NCBI RefSeq assembly: GCF_050632745.1 | Contig: NZ_JBODSD010000002.1 | Location: forward strand, 310,001 to 374,000 | Length of the DNA stretch: 64,000 nt | DNA from: Mumia sp050632745 | Lineage (GTDB): Bacteria > Actinomycetota > Actinomycetes > Propionibacteriales > Nocardioidaceae | Direction: 5' to 3' | Shown here: one piece after another, positions 58,283 through 64,000 of the stretch | How the letters are laid out: each line of letters starts with the position of its first letter | How positions within the stretch are numbered: the stretch's first letter is position 1 | The notes under the pieces: generated by a model | Databases searched by the model: none | The model's input: only the letters and a program-made list of their open reading frames with translations | What the model was told of the DNA's origin: nothing | Made by a program: the position numbers and the translations under genes

Positions 58283-60676
58283 ATGGCTGAGAAGCAGTCC
58301 GTCCTCGGCCGCGTCACCGCACTCGCGCAGGCCGACGTCCAGACGCTGATCGACGACTCCGCCGATCCCGAGGCACTGTTCCTCGCCCTCGGGCGCGCGT
58401 TCGCGACCACGCTCGCCGAGGCCGAGGACGCGTTGGCGGCCGCGCTGGCGGCCAAGCGGCTCACCGAGCACGACCGGGCTGAGGACCAGCAGACGGCCGA
58501 CGACTGGGGCATCCACGCGGCCACCGCCGCGTACCACGCCGCGGAGCTGCGGATCGAGGGCAACATGAGCGGCGCGGCGGTCTTCGACGACCTCGCCCGT
58601 ACGGCCCTGGAGCGGCAGCTGACCACGGAGCGGGCCGTCGCCGATGCTGCCGGGGTGGTGGCGGCGCTCGCGTCGTACGTGGACACGCTGCGCGAGCAGC
58701 TCGACCTCGCCAAGGACCGCCTCGCGCTGCTCGACGAGCGCCGGGCGCACCAGATCGGGCACCTCGAGCCCGAGGACGGCCGCATCCTCGACCCGGAGAC
58801 CGCCCAGGTGCTGGATCCCGACACCGAGCTGCGGACCTTCGAGGAGAAGCTCCTGCGCGAGGACGAGCGCCAGTCCTCGACGCTCGAGGCTCCGTCGTAC
58901 CTCGACGGCCGGTTCACCGAGTCGGTCGATCCCGCCCTGCGGTCGGAGGTCGAGCGTCGCCTCGAGCTGCTGCGCCCGGACGAGGACGAGCTCGTGGCCG
59001 CGCTCGCGGCACGTGCCTCCGCCGAGGCCGAGCGGGTGGCGGAGGAGGCCGAGCGGCTGGCCGCACAGGCGCAGCACGCCTCGGCCGACGTGATCGTCGA
59101 CGACCTGCCGGTGGAGGACGCAGCGCCCGTCGAGCCGGAGGCCGAGCAGGACGCGGGGGTCGAGCCGGAGCCGCAGGAGGAGCCGGCGGAGGCGCCGCGG
59201 GCGCACGAGCCGGCGGAGGCGCCGGCCGAGCCGGGTGCCGACGTTGCCGCGCAGGCTGAGCCGGTCGACGAGGGCGCGCAGGACGCCGAGCCGGTCGAGG
59301 CGGAGGCGGACGCCGACGTGCAGGGCACGGTGACGGCAGGCACCGACGAGCCGCAGACCGCGACGCCACCGGCCGAGGAGGCCGCCGAGGAGCCCGCCGC
59401 CGAGGAGCCTTCGTCCGAGGACGCGCGCGAGCCGGAGATCGTCGACGACGTCGAGACCAACGTGGTGGTCGAGCAGGACGCCGTCGAGCCGTTCACCGTC
59501 GCGGACGAGCCCCGCGCCGACCGGTCCGAGGGGTCCGACGACAGCGAGGAGCCGTGGGCCGGCTCGGCCCCGACCACGGCGGCGGCGGACGACGAGCCCG
59601 AGACCGAGCCCGAGACCGAGACCGTGGCGCAGTCGGCAGCCGAGCGAGCTGCCGAGCCCGAGCCGGAGGCCGCGCCGGAGGCGGCACCGGAGCCTGAGCC
59701 TGCGGCCGAGCCCGCGCAGCCGGTGGCCGAGGCGGAGCCCTCGCGCGACGAGCAGCAGCCGGACGACGTCGCACCGGCGACGTCGGACGACGAGCCGGAG
59801 TCGTTCGTGTTCCCCGAGGAGCGCTCACGCCCGGTCGGGGGCCGTCGACGCGCGAACGTCCCGGTCAGGGGTCCCGACGACGAGCCGTACGTCCCCCCGG
59901 CGGCCGCCACAGCGGACCCAGCACCCGCCCCGGCGCCGCCACCCGTGCCCACCCCCGAGCCGGAGCCGACGCCGCCCACGGAGGCCGACCAGGCTCCCGT
60001 CGAGCAGGACCCGGAGCCCCCGCGTCCGCAGGGCTTCTCGATGCACCCGAACGACCCGTTCCCGCGCACCAACCCGCTCGCGGGCATCGCCGACGTCGAG
60101 GCGGCGTACCGGCTCGCACGGGCGCAGGAGGAGACCCAGTGGGACCTCCCCGCCTTCGTCGACGAGCCTGAGCCCGGGCCCAGCGCGTTCGCCGCGCCCT
60201 TCGCCGCGGATCCGCCCGCCGCTCCGGAGCCGATGCCGTTCGCCCCCGGCCCCTTCCCGTCGGGACCCTCCACCCCCGGTCCGTTCACGACGGCGCCGCA
60301 GGGGCGCGACGAGGACGAGCTGCCGACGGCCGAGTACCCCGCGATCCGGTTCGACACGTTCGGCGGGCCCGCGAGCGCGGCGGCGCTCGCCGAGCCCGAG
60401 GAGCACCCGCTCGTCGATCCCGCGCCCCGCGCCGTACCACCGCAGGAGCCGTCCGACGACGACGGCGACGCGCTCGCCCGCCGCCGCGCGCGCCGGTCCC
60501 GCGAGATCCGCAACCCCGGGGTGCCGACGGCGTACGACATCGCGTACGACCCGACCCAGGGACCGGCGCACCCGAGCTTCCTCGACCCTCCGGGCGCCCG
60601 TGACGACTCCGGCGGTGCACAGGTCTTCCCGCTGCGCCCCCGCGGAGGCGAGAACCCGCCCGATCAGCCGCGCTGA
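58283..60676 (+). CDS. PspA-like coiled-coil head with long acidic/proline-rich tail (797 aa)
   Basis: Residues 1-160 (SVLGRVTALAQADVQTLIDD, DPEALFLALGRAFATTLAEAEDALAAALAAKRL, then several Ala/Glu/Leu-rich helices) resemble the PspA/IM30 family of membrane-stress coiled coils. A further helix at 225-265 (RSEVERRLELLRPDEDELVAAL... AEEAERLAAQAQ) follows. Residues 265-515 are almost only Glu, Pro, Ala, Asp and Val. A basic patch (RSRPVGGRRRANVPVRG) lies near 515-530, then Pro-rich sequence, with a short folded-looking insert (GFSMHPNDPFPRTN, 583) and a final basic part (RRRARRSREIRNPG, 733). PspA proteins are normally 220-280 residues. Function unknown; likely a membrane- or partner-binding scaffold. 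Read alone, with its own upstream region. Confidence 0.8.
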   Translation: MAEKQSVLGRVTALAQADVQTLIDDSADPEALFLALGRAFATTLAEAEDALAAALAAKRLTEHDRAEDQQTADDWGIHAATAAYHAAELRIEGNMSGAAVFDDLARTALERQLTTERAVADAAGVVAALASYVDTLREQLDLAKDRLALLDERRAHQIGHLEPEDGRILDPETAQVLDPDTELRTFEEKLLREDERQSSTLEAPSYLDGRFTESVDPALRSEVERRLELLRPDEDELVAALAARASAEAERVAEEAERLAAQAQHASADVIVDDLPVEDAAPVEPEAEQDAGVEPEPQEEPAEAPRAHEPAEAPAEPGADVAAQAEPVDEGAQDAEPVEAEADADVQGTVTAGTDEPQTATPPAEEAAEEPAAEEPSSEDAREPEIVDDVETNVVVEQDAVEPFTVADEPRADRSEGSDDSEEPWAGSAPTTAAADDEPETEPETETVAQSAAERAAEPEPEAAPEAAPEPEPAAEPAQPVAEAEPSRDEQQPDDVAPATSDDEPESFVFPEERSRPVGGRRRANVPVRGPDDEPYVPPAAATADPAPAPAPPPVPTPEPEPTPPTEADQAPVEQDPEPPRPQGFSMHPNDPFPRTNPLAGIADVEAAYRLARAQEETQWDLPAFVDEPEPGPSAFAAPFAADPPAAPEPMPFAPGPFPSGPSTPGPFTTAPQGRDEDELPTAEYPAIRFDTFGGPASAAALAEPEEHPLVDPAPRAVPPQEPSDDDGDALARRRARRSREIRNPGVPTAYDIAYDPTQGPAHPSFLDPPGARDDSGGAQVFPLRPRGGENPPDQPR

Positions 60677-60698
60677 CCGGGCGGGGAGCGGGCGCCGC

Positions 60699-61817
60699 TC
60701 AGGCCTGCTCCCACCGGAACAGCTTCGTCGCGATCGCGGTCACCACCGCGGCGAACGCGAGCAGCGCGAGGATCGGCAGCACGATCGCCGAAGGACCCTC
60801 GCCGCGGACCATGACGTCGAGCATGCCCTCGTTGACCCAGCGCAACGGCAGGACGCGGGACAGGGCGACGATCCACGGCGGTGCCGCGTCGAGCGGGAAG
60901 AACGAGCCCGACAGGAACGCCATCGGCAGGATCACGAAGTTCGCCGCGCCGGTCGCCCCCTCCTCGGTCTTGCTGAAGGAACCGACCAGCAGGCCGAGCG
61001 CGAGGAACGCGAGCGTGGCGGCGGCGAGCAGCGGCACGGACAACCACCACCAGCCCGTGAGCTCGAGGCCCATGAACGCGACCGCCGGCACCAGGAACAC
61101 CGCCATCTGGATCCCCGCCAGCATCAGCGCCGTGACGACGCGCGCGCCGACCACCGAGGACGTCGCGACCGGCGCGAGCCGCAGCCGCCGGAGCAGCCCG
61201 TTGCGGCGCCAGAGCACGAGGTTGGCCGCGGCCCCGAACGTGGCCCCCATGGCGATCGCCCATCCCAGCAGCGACGGCGTGAAGAACTGGATCGCGCTGA
61301 GCGACTCGTCCTCGACCTGCTGCGGCTGCATCGTGTACGTCGGTGGCTGGCCGGACGCGGCGGCGTTCGCGGACTGGACGATGCCGTTGAACGTGCCCTG
61401 GACGATGCCGGCGCTGACCTGGTCGGCGGCGGAGTACCAGACGACCAGGGTGTCGCCGTCCATCGCGACCGCGGCGTCGGCGTCGCCCTTGCGGACCTCG
61501 GCGACCGCGGCGTCCTGGTCGTCGGACGTCGTGATGTCCAGGGTCTCCTCGATCGTCGCCTCGGTCGCCGGGTCCGGGTCGTCGAGCAGCGGGACCGCCC
61601 CGACCTGGATGACGTCGCTGCGTGGCGTCCCGGTGTCGGCGAGCAGGCCGCCGAACAGGAACAGGAACATCAGCGGGAACACCACGGCCCAGAAGAGGGC
61701 CATCCGGTCGCGCAGGAAGCCCTTGGCCATCGCCGCGGACAGGCTGCGGAACGGACGCGTCCGGGCGTTGGCCCCTGCGGCCTCCTCGCGGCGCGCGGTC
61801 TCGGTCGGCGCGCTCAT
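60699..61817 (-). CDS. ABC-2-type exporter permease
   Basis: 372 residues. An N-terminal cytoplasmic start leads to the first helix (MALFWAVVFPLMFLFLFGG), a large extracytoplasmic loop, and the ABC2 core from about 165 (FTPSLLGWAIAMGATFGAAANLVLWRRNGLLRRLRLAPV, then helices ending LPILALLAFAAVVTAIATKLF). Paired with the ATPase at 61814. Drug, lipid or polysaccharide exporter; the substrate is unknown. Confidence 0.92.
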   Translation of the reverse strand: MSAPTETARREEAAGANARTRPFRSLSAAMAKGFLRDRMALFWAVVFPLMFLFLFGGLLADTGTPRSDVIQVGAVPLLDDPDPATEATIEETLDITTSDDQDAAVAEVRKGDADAAVAMDGDTLVVWYSAADQVSAGIVQGTFNGIVQSANAAASGQPPTYTMQPQQVEDESLSAIQFFTPSLLGWAIAMGATFGAAANLVLWRRNGLLRRLRLAPVATSSVVGARVVTALMLAGIQMAVFLVPAVAFMGLELTGWWWLSVPLLAAATLAFLALGLLVGSFSKTEEGATGAANFVILPMAFLSGSFFPLDAAPPWIVALSRVLPLRWVNEGMLDVMVRGEGPSAIVLPILALLAFAAVVTAIATKLFRWEQA

Positions 61818-62716
61818 GCGCGGTACTCCCGTCCGGTCAGGTCGAGGAAGACGTCCTCGAGGGTGGCGCCTCGTACGGACAGCCCGTCGAGGGCGTCACG
61901 CTCGGCGAGGGCGGTGAGCACCGGGGCGGGGTTGCGGGTGGAGACCCGGACCGCCACCTCGTCCACGTCGACCGCCTCCGCACCGGGCAGCGCCCGCGCC
62001 TGGGCCGCGTCGAGCGTGCCGGGGGCCAGGCTGATCTGCACCGGACGGTCGAGCCCGCGGACCAGCGCGGCCGGCGAGTCGATCGCCAGGACGCGGCCAC
62101 GGTCGACGATGGCGACCCGGTCGCAGAGGGTCTCGGCCTCTTCCATGTAGTGGGTGGTGAGCACGACCGTGCGGCCGGACTCGTTGAGCCGGGCGAGCAC
62201 GTCCCACAGGTTGCGCCGCGCCTGCGGGTCGAGCGCCGCGGTCGGCTCGTCGAGGAACACGAGATCGGGGTCGTTCACGAGCGCGCAGGCGATCGAGAGG
62301 CGCTGTCGCTGGCCGCCCGAGAGCTTGTCAGCGAGGATGCCCGCGTGCTCGGTCAGGCCCACCGTCTCCAGCAGGGCGTCGGTCCGCTCGCGCGGCGCCC
62401 CGTAGAGCGAGCCGAAGGTGTCGAGCTGCTCCCGGGCCGTGAGCTTCTCGAAGAACGCCGACGCCTGGAGCTGGACGCCGATCCTGCGGAGGAGCCGCGG
62501 ATCGCGTCGGCCGGGATCGACGCCGTCGACGGACGCCCGGCCCGAGTCGGGACGGCGGAGGCCCTCGAGGATCTCCAGCGTCGTGGTCTTGCCGGCCCCG
62601 TTGGGGCCGAGGAGCCCGAAGAACTCCCCCGGCTCCACGGTGAAGCTGATCCCGTCCACGGCCCGCACATCGCCGTAGGTCATCACGAGGTCGTGCGCCT
62701 CGACCTTCATGCCCAT
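61814..62716 (-). CDS. ABC exporter ATPase (daunorubicin-resistance DrrA-like)
   Basis: 300 residues. Walker A GPNGAGKTTTLEILEG, signature KLSGGQRQRLSIACALV, Walker B LVFLDEPTAALDPQARRNL, switch His VVLTTHYMEEA, and the C-terminal extension of DrrA-like ATPases (about 215-300). ATG at 62716 after GGGAG; the ATG at 62710 is possible. ATGA overlap with the permease gene. An inverted repeat sits 20 bases upstream. Confidence 0.94.
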   Translation of the reverse strand: MGMKVEAHDLVMTYGDVRAVDGISFTVEPGEFFGLLGPNGAGKTTTLEILEGLRRPDSGRASVDGVDPGRRDPRLLRRIGVQLQASAFFEKLTAREQLDTFGSLYGAPRERTDALLETVGLTEHAGILADKLSGGQRQRLSIACALVNDPDLVFLDEPTAALDPQARRNLWDVLARLNESGRTVVLTTHYMEEAETLCDRVAIVDRGRVLAIDSPAALVRGLDRPVQISLAPGTLDAAQARALPGAEAVDVDEVAVRVSTRNPAPVLTALAERDALDGLSVRGATLEDVFLDLTGREYRA

Positions 62717-62736
62717 CGTCTGCTCCCGCTTCGCTA

Positions 62737-62758
62737 GTTCATTAGTAGACTAATGAAC
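62737..62758. promoter_or_regulatory. Inverted repeat operator (9+9 bp) upstream of the exporter pair
   Basis: GTTCATTAG-taga-CTAATGAAC, perfect 9-bp arms, A/T-rich against a GC-rich background. The size and symmetry suit a TetR- or MarR-family repressor. It overlaps a possible promoter (TTGACC, 17 bases, TTCATT on the minus strand), so binding would block the exporter genes. No regulator gene is adjacent in the window. Confidence 0.75.
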
Positions 62759-62780
62759 CATAGCGTGTGGCAAGGGTCAA

Positions 62781-62809
62781 GGCCGGCCCGCCGGATGGGC
62801 GGGCCGGCC
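62781..62809 (-). terminator. GC-rich hairpin after the glutamate dehydrogenase gene
   Basis: A 12-bp perfect stem with a 5-base loop (GGCCGGCCCGCC / GGCGGGCCGGCC), 13 bases past the minus-strand stop at 62823. No T-run. Confidence 0.7.
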
Positions 62810-62822
62810 CCGCGTCATCGAC

Positions 62823-64000
62823 TCAGGCCAGGAGCGTTCGGACGACCCGCAGGCCGACCGACAGCCGCGCGAGATCGGGGGTGTCCTCGCTCCAGATCTC
62901 CTCGAGGGTCTCCTCGGCCCGCTCCAGCACCAGCGCCTCAGACTCGCCCCAGGAGCGCACCCGCTCGTGCGGCGTCTGCGCGTCGTCGGTCGTCGCGAGG
63001 ACCTTGCGGACGAGCTGTCCCTGGACGCCCATCAGGTCGTCGCGCAGCGCGGCGCGCGCCATCGAGCGCCAGCGGTCGTCGCGCGGGAGCGCCTGGATGC
63101 GGTGCGCCAGCCGGTCCAGACCGAGCTGCTCGCCGAGCTCACCGAAGACCTGCGCGACCGTGGCCGCCGGGATCCCCGTCGAGAGTGCGATGTCGGCCAT
63201 CTCGATCGCGCCGTACGCGGGGCCGAGCACGGCGAAGATCTCCGCGTCCTGCGGCGCCACCCCGGCCTTCTCCAGCTCGTCGGCCCGCTCGTGCCAGGCA
63301 GCGCGCTCACGGCCGACCATCAGTTCCGGGAGGTCGCGCAGCAGGTGCTGCACGGTCGTGCCGAAGTACTCGACGCTGCCTTCGACGTCGGTGAACCTGC
63401 GGTGGTTCACCAGCCAGCGCGACATCCGCTCGACCAGGGCCTGAAGCGTGCCGCGCATCCGCTCCTGGATGTCGGCGGGCACCTGGTTGTCGAGCTCGGC
63501 CACCCGCTCCAGCAGTGCACCCTCACCGCAGATCTCCGCCGCGATCGATCGGGCGCGCGCCAGCTCGTCGGCCGAGACCCCGGTCTCCCCGGACAGCCGG
63601 TGGAAGTACGAGATCCCGCCCCGGTTCACCATCTCGTTGACGATCGCCGTGACCACGATCTCGCGGCGCAGCGGGTGGTCGGCCATGTCGGGCCGGAACC
63701 GCTGGCGCAACGGCGTCGGGAAGTAGCGGAAGAGGTGGACCCGGTAGTACGGGTCGTCCGCGATGTCGGACTTCAGGAGCTCCGCCTCGAGCACGATCTT
63801 GGTGTACGCGAGCAGCACCGCGAGCTCGGGAGCGGTGAGCCCCACGCCCTGCGCACGGCGCTCGGCGACCTGCTTCTCGTTGGGCAGGTACTCGATCGCC
63901 CGGTCCAGGTAGCCCGCCCGCTCGAGCCGGGTCATCCAGCTCGCGTGCGCGTGGAGCAGGCTCACCGCTGCGTCGACCGACCCGGCCAGCGACTGGTTCT
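62823..64000 (-). CDS. NAD-dependent glutamate dehydrogenase, large (GDH180) type, C-terminal part
   Basis: The frame is open to the right edge; only the last 392 codons are in the window. LTAPELAVLLAYTKIVLEAELLKSD, FRYFPTPLRQRF, HPLRREIVVTAIVNEMVNRGGISYFHRLSGETG and ALPRDDRWRSMARAALRDDL are C-terminal signatures of the ~1600-residue enzymes of Streptomyces and relatives. Converts glutamate to 2-oxoglutarate and ammonia for catabolism. The catalytic Rossmann domain is outside the window. Confidence 0.93.
   Translation of the reverse strand, partial: NQSLAGSVDAAVSLLHAHASWMTRLERAGYLDRAIEYLPNEKQVAERRAQGVGLTAPELAVLLAYTKIVLEAELLKSDIADDPYYRVHLFRYFPTPLRQRFRPDMADHPLRREIVVTAIVNEMVNRGGISYFHRLSGETGVSADELARARSIAAEICGEGALLERVAELDNQVPADIQERMRGTLQALVERMSRWLVNHRRFTDVEGSVEYFGTTVQHLLRDLPELMVGRERAAWHERADELEKAGVAPQDAEIFAVLGPAYGAIEMADIALSTGIPAATVAQVFGELGEQLGLDRLAHRIQALPRDDRWRSMARAALRDDLMGVQGQLVRKVLATTDDAQTPHERVRSWGESEALVLERAEETLEEIWSEDTPDLARLSVGLRVVRTLLA

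Noticed and set aside
58249..60540. 763-codon minus-strand ORF, Ser/Gly/Ala-rich
   Set aside because: Mirror of the Glu/Pro/Ala tail on the plus strand; no start context, and the plus strand has a PspA-like head.

Overview
The window is high-GC actinobacterial DNA. The 16S rRNA gene, the cell-division protein SteA next to a MctB-like protein, the ParA-ScpA-ScpB cluster, the very large NAD-dependent glutamate dehydrogenase and many GTG starts all fit this. My reading of the 16S sequence suggests Nocardioidaceae (order Propionibacteriales). That is a judgement from memory, not an alignment, and I cannot name the genus. Most genes sit in tight strings with GTGA, ATGA or TGATG stop/start overlaps.

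Region 1 (1-7.3 kb, plus strand): the end of an ABC exporter ATPase with its FtsX-type permease, a tRNA-Pro(GGG) on the minus strand between hairpins, an APC-family permease, an alpha/beta hydrolase, and a secreted GH78-like glycosidase behind a perfect LacI-type palindrome. Region 2 (7.4-26 kb, minus strand): a long housekeeping series. Read in the direction of transcription it is HAD phosphatase, small Pro-rich protein, tlyA, nadK, recN, steA, mctB-like, pyrG, Nudix, ald, xerD, parA, a small ribbon-helix-helix-like protein, scpA, scpB, rluB, tyrA, cmk, der. It joins CTP and NAD supply, DNA repair, chromosome segregation and condensation, recombination, ribosome maturation and tyrosine synthesis. 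Region 3 (26-28.3 kb, plus strand): a DUF1015 protein and a patatin-like hydrolase behind a short upstream ORF.

Region 4 (28.3-34 kb, minus strand): a complete 16S-23S-5S rRNA operon with no tRNA in its spacers, a strong promoter, two boxA-like sites, a long-range 23S processing stem and a terminator. Region 5 (34-38.6 kb, minus strand): a Tad/Flp-type pilus or secretion locus (tadA, tadB, tadC, pilin-like peptide, two TadE-like proteins, a TadG-like protein).

Region 6 (38.7-47 kb, minus strand): an eight-gene translationally coupled operon. It encodes a Tat-type lipoprotein binding protein, LivG, LivF, LivH, LivM, a zinc alcohol dehydrogenase, an amidase and an AraC-type regulator, which looks like uptake and breakdown of one organic compound. 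Region 7 (47-53 kb, minus strand): a six-helix membrane protein, a secreted M14 carboxypeptidase, a CPBP protease and an NAD(P)-binding epimerase-like protein.

Region 8 (52.8-58.2 kb): a XRE-cupin regulator divergent from an adenosine-deaminase-family enzyme, a 2-oxoglutarate/Fe(II) oxygenase and a polar-amino-acid-type ABC importer. This is a candidate undescribed catabolic route for a modified nucleobase or amine. Region 9 (58.3-64 kb): a 797-residue protein with a PspA-like coiled-coil head and a very long acidic/proline-rich tail, an ABC-2 exporter pair behind a 9+9 bp inverted repeat, and the C-terminal part of a GDH180-type glutamate dehydrogenase running off the end. I found no insertion sequence, prophage or CRISPR array.
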